A DNA stretch of 64,000 nucleotides, taken from assembly GCF_011039205.1 (NCBI RefSeq), contig NZ_JAAKEL010000001.1, forward strand, positions 803,787-867,786. Reading direction: 5' to 3'. This document shows, piece after piece, positions 8,609 through 16,632 of this stretch; positions within the stretch are counted from its first letter, which is position 1, and every line of letters begins with the position of its first letter. The position numbers and the translations under genes are program-made. Origin of the DNA: Dysgonomonas sp. ZJ279. Its GTDB lineage: Bacteria > Bacteroidota > Bacteroidia > Bacteroidales > Dysgonomonadaceae. The notes beneath the pieces are model-generated. The model did not search any database. It saw only the letters and a program-made list of their open reading frames with translations, and was not told the DNA's origin.

Positions 8609-9019
8609 TTATTTCAGAATCTGCTTATATAATGTTACACCGGTACCTACGGTTTTGCCCGCTGTAGCTTCCTTATATTCTTTCATGTGAGCAGAATTGT
8701 TATGAATATTTATAGCATCCTGCGATTTCCATTCTTCTAAAAAGATCAGTTTGGTACTATCGTTAATATCTTCATGCAGATCATAGAAAATACATCCTTC
8801 TTCGGCTCTGCTGGCTTTTATCATTTTATCAAAGATAGGCATCAGCTCTGTTCTGTATTCAGGCGCCACGGTCATAGTCGCTACTATTCGCAGCTCGTTA
8901 CCTGTCGGTTGATATTTAGTTTCTTCTACGGTCGAGGTTTCAGTCATTTTTTCTGTTTTAGGGTTGCAGCTTACCATACAGATAAGGCTGAATAGTGAAA
9001 TAAAAGCAATTTTTTTCAT
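8609..9019 (-). CDS. ABM-domain lipoprotein
   Basis: A membrane-anchored version of the small ABM fold. The chosen ATG at 9019 starts a lipoprotein signal peptide (MKKIAFISLFSLICMVSC) with a plausible lipobox before Cys18; an upstream ATG at 9049 would spoil it and lies against the -7 element at 9047-9054. After a 30-residue acidic and threonine-rich linker, residues about 42-136 form the ABM domain (LRIVATMTVAPEYRTEL, EEGCIFYDLHEDINDSTKLIF, EEWKSQDAINIHNNSAHMKEY). It is clearly paralogous to the cytoplasmic protein at 7226-7516. First gene of a three-gene operon with the membrane protein and the GNAT enzyme. A cofactor-independent oxygenase acting outside the cytoplasm is possible but unproven. 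Confidence 0.78.
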   Translation of the reverse strand: MKKIAFISLFSLICMVSCNPKTEKMTETSTVEETKYQPTGNELRIVATMTVAPEYRTELMPIFDKMIKASRAEEGCIFYDLHEDINDSTKLIFLEEWKSQDAINIHNNSAHMKEYKEATAGKTVGTGVTLYKQILK

Positions 9020-9046
9020 AATTATAGTTTTAGTGTTATACGATTG

Positions 9047-9054
9047 CAAATATA
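9047..9054 (-). promoter_or_regulatory. -7 element of the ABM-lipoprotein operon
   Basis: The minus strand reads TATATTTG, a TAnnTTTG match 27 bases upstream of the chosen ATG at 9019. Confidence 0.5.
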
Positions 9055-9096
9055 TTTATTTTCAGCAGATGTAGGGCTATCAATTTTAAATATTCG

Positions 9097-9104
9097 TAAA
9101 TTTG
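9097..9104 (+). promoter_or_regulatory. -7 element of the DMT transporter gene
   Basis: TAAATTTG matches TAnnTTTG, 34 bases upstream of the ATG at 9139. It lies back to back with the minus-strand element at 9047-9054. Confidence 0.45.
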
Positions 9105-9138
9105 CTTAACCGTCACTATTAAAATCATTAATTTCAGT

Positions 9139-10014
9139 ATGAGTGTCTTAGTAATTGTTGCAATACTTCTTCGTGTACTGTCTAACCCGATGGGTAATGT
9201 GTTTCAGAAACAATTGACTAAGAAAACGATCAATCCTCTTTTTATCAATTTCGGAACTTATCTCTTACTAGGCATAGCCTCCCTACTTTATATTCCTTTT
9301 ATAAATATAAGTCTTTTAGCCGCTGAATTCTGGTTTTATGCTTTTCTTGGTGGAATTATGGGAGCATTGGGTAATGCATTACTCATAAAGGCTTTTGAGA
9401 AAGGTGATCTTTCAGTATTGGGGCCTATTAATTCTTATAAGTCTGTTATCAGCATTATATTCGGTATTATTCTGTTAGGTGAAATTCCAAGTGTTTGGGG
9501 AATCTTGGGTATTATCTTAATAATAGGAGGAAGCTACTTTGTTTTAGATACCACCGAAGAACGATTCTCGTGGAGATTATTAAAGCAGAAAGAGATTCAG
9601 TATAGAATAGGTGCAATGGTATTTTCGGCTATCGAGGCCATTTTTATAAAAAAAACAATATTGTTGTCTTCTATCGAGATTTCGTTTGTGAGTTGGTGTT
9701 GGATAGGCGCTTTATTTTCATTCGTTATCCTTTCCCTATTTAAGATAGAGGTAAGAACAGAGATTCATAAAGTCGATAAATTTAGTTTACACAAGTTCTT
9801 ATATTTGGTGATTTGTGTTGGTATTATGCAGTTTACTACAAATTATGTTTTTGATCACATGCCTGTCGGATATGCACTATCTCTATTCCAACTGTCGGTA
9901 ATCGTTAGTATTTTCTTTGGGTATAAGATATTTAAAGAAACGAATATCCGTAAGAAGCTTATAGGTGCCATTATAATGGTTGCCGGATCGGTTATTATTA
10001 TCTTAATGAAATAA
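9139..10014 (+). CDS. EamA/DMT-superfamily transporter
   Basis: This 291-residue inner-membrane protein has about ten hydrophobic helices in two related halves, the pattern of drug/metabolite transporters. Each half ends in a typical EamA strip: first half KSVISIIFGIILLGEIPSVWGILGIILIIGG, second half SVIVSIFFGYKIFKETNIRKKLIGAIIMVAG (quoted in pieces; key residues are the glycine-rich helix and the acidic turn before the last helix). The substrate is unknown; family members export amino acids, nucleotides or metabolites. It is convergent with the small exported-protein gene on the minus strand and is probably monocistronic. Confidence 0.82.
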   Translation: MSVLVIVAILLRVLSNPMGNVFQKQLTKKTINPLFINFGTYLLLGIASLLYIPFINISLLAAEFWFYAFLGGIMGALGNALLIKAFEKGDLSVLGPINSYKSVISIIFGIILLGEIPSVWGILGIILIIGGSYFVLDTTEERFSWRLLKQKEIQYRIGAMVFSAIEAIFIKKTILLSSIEISFVSWCWIGALFSFVILSLFKIEVRTEIHKVDKFSLHKFLYLVICVGIMQFTTNYVFDHMPVGYALSLFQLSVIVSIFFGYKIFKETNIRKKLIGAIIMVAGSVIIILMK

Positions 10015-10027
10015 GTCTTTCGTATAT

Positions 10028-10531
10028 CTATTTCATATTTTTCTTTATCTCTTTTTCGAGATTACCTTTCTCTATTAGTTTTTCATATTTTTCTATATTC
10101 TTATCCTGTTTCAGATAACCTCTGTTTTTACGATAAAAAGCAACTGTAGCTTCTATTCCAGCCATATTGCCTGCTATATTATCTTTAGAATAATTGTTAT
10201 CTAATGCATACTTTGACCAACCAATCATAAATGGAATCAACAATTCGGGATTTCCATCCATGAAATTTACAACTTTTGGGTGAATGTTTACCTTTATATC
10301 GGGCTCACCCGTTAACCATGCAATAAAGAAAGCGTTTGCTTCCTGTCTCTTTTTTGAATCTTGCCCTAGCGAAGTTTGTAATAGCCACTCCATTGTTTCT
10401 TTTATCTGGGGTTCATAAGTTTTATAGTCTTCGGCAATAACAAACTTATAGTCTTTTGGTACATTGTAATTTTGACTAAATAGAACAGTGCAAGTAAAAC
10501 TGAATAATAAAAGTGATAATATTCTTTTCAT
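10028..10531 (-). CDS. Hypothetical exported protein
   Basis: I do not recognise the family. The 167-residue product begins with a signal peptide (MKRILSLLLFSFTCTVLFSQ). The mature part is mostly helical and lysine-rich, with tryptophans in MEWLLQTSLGQDSKKRQEAN and FMIGWSKYALDN, and no cysteine or obvious catalytic motif. An Asn-Ile-Ala-Gly-Asn-Met-Ala-Gly-Ile-Glu run suggests a tight helix packing or small-residue motif. It ends 14 bases from the DMT transporter gene, convergently. The divergent ECF sigma gene lies 219 bases away; whether the sigma factor controls it is unknown. Confidence 0.65.
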   Translation of the reverse strand: MKRILSLLLFSFTCTVLFSQNYNVPKDYKFVIAEDYKTYEPQIKETMEWLLQTSLGQDSKKRQEANAFFIAWLTGEPDIKVNIHPKVVNFMDGNPELLIPFMIGWSKYALDNNYSKDNIAGNMAGIEATVAFYRKNRGYLKQDKNIEKYEKLIEKGNLEKEIKKNMK

Positions 10532-10750
10532 AGTTTAGGTTTCTTAAATACTTGGGTAAATATTGTAATATTTTTTCACATTGACAAACGGTAATAACCC
10601 CATAGTGTTAAATTAAGTTTTGTTCTTTGGGAGTCTGATAAATTTGCTTTTTATTTGTAACTGTAACTCAGATTATTATTAACTACAAATCCAAATTTTT
10701 TGCCTATAGAATAAACATTACTCTTTATAAATAAATATAAACTAGAGATA

Positions 10751-11341
10751 ATGGAAACATTAAGAGCGATGACCGACGAACAGTTGGTTGCTACTTATTC
10801 TAATGGTAATAATCTTGCCTTCGATATTTTACTGTCGCGACATAAACAAAGTGTATTTAACTACATTTATTTTACTGTTCGTAAAAGAGAACTGGCAGAA
10901 GATATTTTTCAAGAAACATTTATCAAAGCTATTGTTACTATCAAACAAGGACGATATACCGAAACCGGTAAGTTTCGTGGTTGGATATCTCGTATAGCAC
11001 ATAATCTTATAATAGATCATTTCCGCCAAGAGAAAAATGAGAATACAATTTCGAATGATGATGCACCTATCGATCTTCTTAATAACACTTCGCTCTGTGA
11101 TGGTACTATAGAAGATGAGATGATACAAACACAAATAACATCGGATGTTCGAAAACTTATTTCTCATCTCCCCGACACGCAACGCGAGGTTTTGGAAATG
11201 CGTTATTATCAGGACTTAAGTTTTAAAGAAATAGCCGATCAAACAGGTGTAAGCATTAATACGGCGTTGGGTCGTATGCGTTACGCCATTATCAATATAC
11301 GTCGGATGGCTGAAGAGAACAGTATCATACTGACGATGTAA
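10751..11341 (+). CDS. ECF-type RNA polymerase sigma factor
   Basis: This 196-residue protein is an extracytoplasmic-function sigma-70 factor. Region 2 is evident as HKQSVFNYIYFTVRKRELAEDIFQETFIKA with the following GKFRGWISRIAHNLIIDHFR segment. Region 4 is LPDTQREVLEMRYYQDLSFKEIADQTGVSINTALGRMRYA (given in motif pieces; HTH at about residues 153-183). No anti-sigma or FecR-like gene is adjacent, unlike many Bacteroidota ECF loci, so control may be transcriptional or the partner is elsewhere. A 219-base upstream gap contains a TAAATTTG box at 10639-10646. A terminator follows, so the gene is monocistronic. The regulon is unknown. Confidence 0.92.
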   Translation: METLRAMTDEQLVATYSNGNNLAFDILLSRHKQSVFNYIYFTVRKRELAEDIFQETFIKAIVTIKQGRYTETGKFRGWISRIAHNLIIDHFRQEKNENTISNDDAPIDLLNNTSLCDGTIEDEMIQTQITSDVRKLISHLPDTQREVLEMRYYQDLSFKEIADQTGVSINTALGRMRYAIINIRRMAEENSIILTM

Positions 11342-11371
11342 GCATTTTAATATTAAACAACACTGAGAATT

Positions 11372-11407
11372 AAAAAAGGTGGCCCTGTGAAGAGCTACCT
11401 TTTTTCT
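11372..11407. terminator. Bidirectional terminator between sigma factor and aldo/keto reductase
   Basis: A 12-bp stem (11372-11383 with 11394-11405, one G-U pair) is flanked by A- and T-runs and separates two convergent genes. Confidence 0.8.
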
Positions 11408-11416
11408 TGTTATTGC

Positions 11417-12373
11417 TTATTGTGCGAGTATATTTTCAATCAGAGTTAATTCGTCGGCTCCGAATCGGGTATTATCCATCGCTTTCAAATTGTCCTGCAA
11501 TTGGGCAACAGAACTTGTTCCTACAATAACGGACGTTACATGTTTATTATTAAGTAGCCATGCTAATGACATTTCGGCCAGAGTCTGCCCACGCTGTTGA
11601 GCCAGATCATTCAGAGCCGTTACTTTAGCTATAACAGCAGGGGTTATCTCGCTCTCCTGCAAAAAGCCATGACTTTTGTGGGCACGGGATGTTTCAGGGA
11701 TACCATGCAGGTATTTATTAGTCAATACACCTTGAGCCAATGGAGAGAATGCGATAAAGCCTACACCATGTTTCTCGTTAATAGTCATATGCTCTTTCTC
11801 CGGTTCACGAACCAGCATACTGTACTTATCTTGGTAGATAAGACATGGCACATGTTGCGATTTTAATATTTCGTAAGCCTGCACGGCTTTAGCAGGTGGG
11901 TATTTAGATATGCCCACATACAATGCTTTTCCTTGACGTACAATGTCTATGAGGGTTTGCATTGTTTCTTCTATGGGTGTTTGCTCATCATAGCGATGCG
12001 AATAGAATATATCGAAATACTCTAAACCTGTTCGTTTTAAACTTTGGTTCAGGCTCGCCATTATATATTTTCGCGAGCTGCCGTCGCCATAAGGTCCATC
12101 CCACATAAGATGTCCGGCTTTCGAGGATATAATTAATTCATCACGATGCCCTTTCAGGTCTTTAGCAAGTATTTTGCCAAAATTAGTTTCGGCACTTCCG
12201 GGAGAAGGGCCATAGTTATTTGCCAGATCAAAGTGAGTAATTCCGTTATCAAATGCAGTGCAGATCATAGCTGTTGCCACATCGAAATCGTCCACATCAC
12301 CAAAATTATGCCACAAGCCCAATGATATATCGGGAAGCTGTAAGCCGCTGTTTCCGCAGAAATTATATTTCAT
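11417..12373 (-). CDS. Aldo/keto reductase, YghZ/Gpr-like
   Basis: An NADPH-dependent aldo/keto reductase of the YghZ subgroup, whose E. coli member reduces L-glyceraldehyde 3-phosphate and methylglyoxal. The catalytic tetrad can be seen: Asp and Tyr in THFDLANNYGPSPGSAE, Lys in ELIISSKAGHLMW and His in IFYSHRYDEQTPIEE. The C-terminal cofactor segment ends in SVIVGTSSVAQLQDNL. At 318 residues it is slightly shorter than E. coli YghZ (346). The long loop MWDGPYGDGSSRKYIMAS is characteristic of this subgroup. It appears monocistronic, with a palindromic repeat about 120 bases upstream. Detoxification of reactive aldehydes is the likely role, inferred from the family. Confidence 0.88.
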   Translation of the reverse strand: MKYNFCGNSGLQLPDISLGLWHNFGDVDDFDVATAMICTAFDNGITHFDLANNYGPSPGSAETNFGKILAKDLKGHRDELIISSKAGHLMWDGPYGDGSSRKYIMASLNQSLKRTGLEYFDIFYSHRYDEQTPIEETMQTLIDIVRQGKALYVGISKYPPAKAVQAYEILKSQHVPCLIYQDKYSMLVREPEKEHMTINEKHGVGFIAFSPLAQGVLTNKYLHGIPETSRAHKSHGFLQESEITPAVIAKVTALNDLAQQRGQTLAEMSLAWLLNNKHVTSVIVGTSSVAQLQDNLKAMDNTRFGADELTLIENILAQ

Positions 12374-12492
12374 AGTCGTTCAAAATATTAGGTATTATGG
12401 CTAAAGTTAATAGATATTTCTTTTAGTGCATTTATTTGTATCAGTTTTTTTATATCTATAAGAAAGACATTATCATAATAATTCTTTCTCTC

Positions 12493-12579
12493 CCTGTCAT
12501 CCCGATACGCAGTGAGGGATCTATAATATTCTGAAATGAGGTGTAGTACAGATCCCTCACTGCGTATCGGGATGACAGG
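12493..12579. repeat. Palindromic intergenic element, copy 2
   Basis: A perfect 30-bp inverted repeat (12493-12522 and 12550-12579) with a 27-base loop. The inner 28 bp of the arm are identical to those at 2303-2330, while the loop is unrelated. Just outside, at about 12618-12633, a sequence beginning ATATCGAACCACATTA resembles a decayed copy of the outer arm of copy 1. The element fills the 295-base gap between the aldo/keto reductase and the DUF2147 gene; nothing else is evident there. Confidence 0.88.
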
Positions 12580-12668
12580 TTTAGCTAAATATTTTATTAG
12601 TTATTACTCCTTTCCCTATATCGAACCACATTAATTAAACCAACAAGATGTGCTATGGAATAGAATTT

Positions 12669-13100
12669 TTATTTGACTCTTGTCCATGTTTGCGTTCTGC
12701 CAAATGCAGATATACCCACATAACCACGTACTTTTAGCTTGTCGGCTCCATCAAGCGAAACATTACATTTATAAAGCTTACCCGATGTTGGATCAAGTAT
12801 TTTGCCTCCACTATATTCTTCGCCGTCTTTTTTGAGACCTTTAATAATTACCAAGCCCAAAACAGGTTTGTCTTTATCGGCATCTGAACAATCAACACAC
12901 TTCGAATCTTTTTTGGCAGGATTCAATATCTCTACTACTTTGCCATATATTTTACCGTCTTTTTCGGTGATTTCTACGATCGATTTGGCATCACCTGTCG
13001 CGTCGTCAAATGTTTTCCATTTGCCTAAAACACTTTGTGCATTTACAGATAGTACGCCTGCAAACAAGATAAGTAAAAGTGTAACTGTTATTTTCTTCAT
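12669..13100 (-). CDS. DUF2147-family exported protein
   Basis: The 143-residue product has a signal peptide (MKKITVTLLLILFAGVLSVNAQ) and a mature domain typical of DUF2147: SVLGKWKTFDDATGDAKSIVEI near the start, a KIYGKVVEILNP strand, a Cys pair in KCVDCSDADKD, and the closing GGKILDPTSGKLYKCNV and GYVGISAFGRTQTWTRV. The fold is a lipocalin-like beta barrel. The function of DUF2147 is not established. The two close cysteines (CVDC) are common in the family and could form a disulfide in the periplasm. It is divergent from the carbonic anhydrase gene, 175 bases apart. Confidence 0.88.
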   Translation of the reverse strand: MKKITVTLLLILFAGVLSVNAQSVLGKWKTFDDATGDAKSIVEITEKDGKIYGKVVEILNPAKKDSKCVDCSDADKDKPVLGLVIIKGLKKDGEEYSGGKILDPTSGKLYKCNVSLDGADKLKVRGYVGISAFGRTQTWTRVK

Positions 13101-13241
13101 CGTTTTTTGAGTTGTTATTACATATTTGAATTATTATCATACGAAAGTAATATTATTCTTACAGCACCCTTCACCAAAAGTCACAATAATTTTTTTGTGA
13201 AAAAAAAGTAGTCAAAAAAAAACTTGAACCAGATATTTATA

Positions 13242-13249
13242 TACTTTTG
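13242..13249 (+). promoter_or_regulatory. -7 element of the carbonic anhydrase gene
   Basis: TACTTTTG matches TAnnTTTG, 26 bases before the ATG at 13276. The -33 position is A-rich rather than TTTG. Confidence 0.45.
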
Positions 13250-13275
13250 CCCAATTTTTATAAAAAACGATACAT

Positions 13276-13968
13276 ATGCTAACTTTTAATTTTTCAAAGA
13301 AAACAGGATTATTTACTGCGTTTTTACTATTTGTTTCATTAGTTTTTGCCCAAGAAGAGAAGGTTGATGCCTTGTCTATATTGAAAGAAGGGAATAAACG
13401 TTTTTATTCCGGCCAGCTTCTGCATGAACATCAGAGTTTGGAAACAGTAAAAGAACTTGTCGGAGGGCAGAACCCGAAGGCAGTAATTATTAGCTGTTCC
13501 GATTCGAGGGTAACCCCTGAAATCTTATTCGACCAAGGATTAGGAGATATATTTTCAATCCGTACTGCCGGAAATGTAATGAGTGATTATGAAGAGGGTA
13601 GTGTAGAATATGCAGTTGAGCATTTAGGTACAAACCTGGTGGTCGTGATGGGACACCATGGATGTGGGGCAGTGAAGGCTTTTCTTAATTATGCTGAACA
13701 TAAAGAAGAGCACGAAGATCATGCTGAAGTAGCAAATCATATCAATTCCATTATTGAGAAGATGAGTAGCGAAGATGAGCAAAAGACAGTTTTGGAGCAA
13801 CCTGGAGATCATTATGAAAAATCGATTGAGGCCAATGTTATAAATGGTGTTAATCAATTAAGAAAATCCGATCCTATTTTGGCTCATTTGTATAAAGAAG
13901 GAAAAGTGCAGATAATTGGAGCTATTTATCATATAGAAAACGGACAAGTAGAATTCCTCGATTATTGA
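13276..13968 (+). CDS. Exported beta-class carbonic anhydrase
   Basis: Interconverts CO2 and bicarbonate using a zinc ion. The beta-class ligands are present: C74 with D76-R78 (CSDSR) and H127-x2-C130 (HHGC). GNV at 99-101 and the VEYAVEHLGTNLVVVMGH strand complete the fold. Unlike most beta carbonic anhydrases, it has an N-terminal signal peptide (residues about 1-25, ending VFAQ), so it should act in the periplasm. A His/Glu-rich loop (EHKEEHEDHAEVANH, residues about 137-151) follows the zinc site. Own promoter and terminator indicate a single-gene unit. Possible roles are periplasmic CO2 capture or pH control; both are inference. Confidence 0.93.
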   Translation: MLTFNFSKKTGLFTAFLLFVSLVFAQEEKVDALSILKEGNKRFYSGQLLHEHQSLETVKELVGGQNPKAVIISCSDSRVTPEILFDQGLGDIFSIRTAGNVMSDYEEGSVEYAVEHLGTNLVVVMGHHGCGAVKAFLNYAEHKEEHEDHAEVANHINSIIEKMSSEDEQKTVLEQPGDHYEKSIEANVINGVNQLRKSDPILAHLYKEGKVQIIGAIYHIENGQVEFLDY

Positions 13969-13987
13969 CGACATACAGATAGTTAAC

Positions 13988-14037
13988 AAAACTCTTTACT
14001 CTATATTTGATTGATTAGAGCAAAGAGTTTTTTTATT
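13988..14037 (+). terminator. Terminator of the carbonic anhydrase gene
   Basis: A 14-bp stem with one mismatch (13988-14001/2 with 14017-14030) is followed by TTTTTTTATTT. Confidence 0.8.
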
Positions 14038-14041
14038 TATG

Positions 14042-14049
14042 TATCTTTG
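14042..14049 (+). promoter_or_regulatory. -7 element of the UvrD-like helicase gene
   Basis: TATCTTTG, an exact TAnnTTTG match, lies directly over the first codons of the longest open frame (ATG 14039). The start must therefore be downstream, at 14069. Confidence 0.6.
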
Positions 14050-14068
14050 TTTCTCACTCTTATGTTAT

Positions 14069-16393
14069 ATGAATAATTTACTAGACGAATTGAATCAGCA
14101 GCAGCGCGAAGCTGTAGAATATAATGATGGACCATCTCTTATTATTGCAGGTGCAGGTTCCGGAAAAACACGCGTGCTGACATACAAAATAGCTTATTTA
14201 TTACATCAGGGATTACATCCTCAAAGTATTCTCTCTTTAACCTTTACCAATAAGGCGGCAAGAGAGATGAAGGAGCGTATCGCTCAGATTATCGGATGGC
14301 AGCATGCCCGTTATCTGTGGATGGGAACATTTCATTCGGTATTCTCCCGTATATTGAGAACCGAAGCAGAGAAGATCGGTTTTACATCTACTTTTACTAT
14401 ATCCGATTCGGCAGATTCGCGCAACTTGATAAAGACCATTATCAAAGAATATCAACTCGATGATAAGGTGTATAAGCCGGCCCGTGTGCAGGGTACAATC
14501 TCTAATGCGAAGAATGCCTTGATTTCGCCCCAAATGTATGCTCAGAATAAAGATCTTATCGAATACGATCAGCGTGCGAAAGTACCGATGATTAAAGATA
14601 TTTATCGTGATTATTGTAATCGGTTGAAAGCATCGAATACAATGGATTTTGATGACTTATTGTTTTTTACCAACCGTTTGTTTCGCGACCATCCCGATGT
14701 TTTGAAAACCTACCAAGAGCGTTTCCAATTTATATTAGTAGATGAGTATCAGGATACTAACTTTGCTCAATATCTGGTTGTTAAGCAACTCGCAGATGCC
14801 CATCACAGAGTGTGTGTGGTTGGCGACGATGCGCAAAGTATTTATTCATTTCGAGGAGCAAATATCGATAATATCTTAAAATTTAAGGAAGTATATCCTG
14901 AATCGAAACTATTTAAACTCGAACAAAATTACCGTTCTACGAAAAATATAGTAAACGCTGCCAATAGTCTGATCAGTCAGAATAGAGATCAGATACAGAA
15001 AAAGGTTTTTTCAGAGAATGACGAAGGCGAGCGCATTGAGGTGGTGAGTGCATTCTCCGATTTTGAAGAGGGTGTAATTGTTTCCAATAAAATATGGGAC
15101 TTGCGGCGTGATAAGGATGCCTCTTATAGCGATTTTGTTATATTATATCGTACAAATGCGCAATCACGTGTATTTGAAGAATCGCTACGGAAAAAGAATA
15201 TTCCATATCGAATCTATGGTGGACTATCTTTTTATCAACGTAAAGAGATTAAGGATGTTATAGCATATTTTCGCATGATAGTCAATCCTTATGACGAGGA
15301 AGCATTCAAGCGTATTATCAATTTTCCTACTCGTGGCATTGGTAATACGACCGTGGGAAAAGTGACAGCCGCCGCCCGATTGCACGATGTGAGTCTATGG
15401 GAGGTAATCGGAGATCCTTTGGCGTACAATCTGAATGTAAATTCGGGAACAGCTAAAAAACTGAATGATTTTCGTCAGTTAATAGAAGGCTTTATCGGGC
15501 AATTACCGGCTCTTTCGGCTTACGAACTGGCTACGCATGTTGTTAAGCAAAGCGGTATTGCCAGCGATGCTTATCAGGATCAGACTCCTGAGGGTATGAG
15601 CCGTCAGGAAAATCTTCAGGAGTTGCTTGGTGGTATTCACGAGTTTTGCGAAACACGACAAGAGGAGGGTGCAGAAAATATAGGGTTGATGGATTTTCTT
15701 TCGGAAGTTTCACTTTTGAGCGATCAGGATACTGATAAAGAGGCAGACAGAGAGAAAGTTACGATGATGACTATTCATGCTTCTAAAGGATTGGAATTTA
15801 AAAATGTATTTATCGTTGGGCTCGAAGAGGATCTTTTTCCTTCGGCAATGGCGAAGAACGAATTTAAAGGATTAGAAGAAGAGCGACGTCTTTTTTATGT
15901 GGCACTGACTCGTGCTAAAGATTTTTGTATGATGACTTATGCGAAGAGCCGTTTTCGGAATGGTCAGGTCAATGCATGTAATCCGAGCCGTTTTTTGAAA
16001 GATATCGATGTTGTATATCTTAATGTAAACAAAGGTGTACTAGACGGTGGTTTCGGATCTTTTCAAGGTGGTTTTCAATCATCGGTTTATAATTCATATA
16101 AAGATAAAACTACGGATGATGAACCGATAAGAAGAGATAAAGTTATCAGGGAGCAGCCTGAACAAATTCGCTCTAATTTCGTTAAATTAAAAGATGCAAT
16201 ACATAAGCCTTCCACGACGAATGGAATGTCGGAAGTAAAAGAAGGTGATGTGATTAAACATGAGCGATTTGGAGTGGGTAAGGTGACATCAGTAAGTGGT
16301 GATACGGACAGCCGGAAAGCAACTGTAGAATTTGAAAATTCGGGTATAAAACAGCTATTGCTAAAGTTTGCTAGATTTGAAATTATACAATAA
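14069..16393 (+). CDS. UvrD/PcrA-type DNA helicase
   Basis: A superfamily 1A 3'-5' DNA helicase for nucleotide-excision and mismatch repair and for clearing RecA or stalled forks. The ATG at 14069 starts MNNLLDELNQQQREAVEY, the usual Q-motif beginning; the ATG ten codons upstream overlaps the -7 box. Motif I is AGAGSGKTR (residues 27-35), motif II LVDEYQDTN, motif III GDDAQSIYSFRGA, motif IV QNYRSTKNIVNAANSLI, motif V MMTIHASKGLEFKNVFIVG and motif VI EEERRLFYVALTRAK. The C-terminal tail ends in a Tudor-like segment (GDVIKHERFGVGKVTSVSGD), known in PcrA/UvrD as an RNA polymerase-binding domain. Length 774 residues is usual. Choosing between the names uvrD and pcrA is not possible by sequence reading. 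Confidence 0.94.
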   Translation: MNNLLDELNQQQREAVEYNDGPSLIIAGAGSGKTRVLTYKIAYLLHQGLHPQSILSLTFTNKAAREMKERIAQIIGWQHARYLWMGTFHSVFSRILRTEAEKIGFTSTFTISDSADSRNLIKTIIKEYQLDDKVYKPARVQGTISNAKNALISPQMYAQNKDLIEYDQRAKVPMIKDIYRDYCNRLKASNTMDFDDLLFFTNRLFRDHPDVLKTYQERFQFILVDEYQDTNFAQYLVVKQLADAHHRVCVVGDDAQSIYSFRGANIDNILKFKEVYPESKLFKLEQNYRSTKNIVNAANSLISQNRDQIQKKVFSENDEGERIEVVSAFSDFEEGVIVSNKIWDLRRDKDASYSDFVILYRTNAQSRVFEESLRKKNIPYRIYGGLSFYQRKEIKDVIAYFRMIVNPYDEEAFKRIINFPTRGIGNTTVGKVTAAARLHDVSLWEVIGDPLAYNLNVNSGTAKKLNDFRQLIEGFIGQLPALSAYELATHVVKQSGIASDAYQDQTPEGMSRQENLQELLGGIHEFCETRQEEGAENIGLMDFLSEVSLLSDQDTDKEADREKVTMMTIHASKGLEFKNVFIVGLEEDLFPSAMAKNEFKGLEEERRLFYVALTRAKDFCMMTYAKSRFRNGQVNACNPSRFLKDIDVVYLNVNKGVLDGGFGSFQGGFQSSVYNSYKDKTTDDEPIRRDKVIREQPEQIRSNFVKLKDAIHKPSTTNGMSEVKEGDVIKHERFGVGKVTSVSGDTDSRKATVEFENSGIKQLLLKFARFEIIQ

Positions 16394-16632
16394 AAAGCAA
16401 TAATATTAGTTGATTAACTTAAAGGCGTATTTCGTTTGTTTTTATTAACATAATTGAGCGCAGCACCTTATATTTATTGGCGTCTCTTCAAGTAGAGTAA
16501 GAAAAAAAATGTACATTTGTTCTATAGTGTTTCTTTGATTCATTAAACCTTTTACAGGAGATAACGTCTAAAAGTGGAAGAAACATCTTAAAATAGTACT
16601 TAATTATAAAAAAAATAATAGGAGATCAGTTT
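16394..16632 (+). promoter_or_regulatory. Upstream region of the Gly/Trp/Met-rich protein gene
   Basis: This 239-base gap contains a TACATTTG -7 match at 16512-16519, giving a leader of about 105 bases before the ATG at 16633. An A-rich stretch with GGAG (16620-16623) lies ten bases upstream of the ATG, a better ribosome-binding site than most genes here have. I saw no structured RNA in the leader. Confidence 0.4.
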
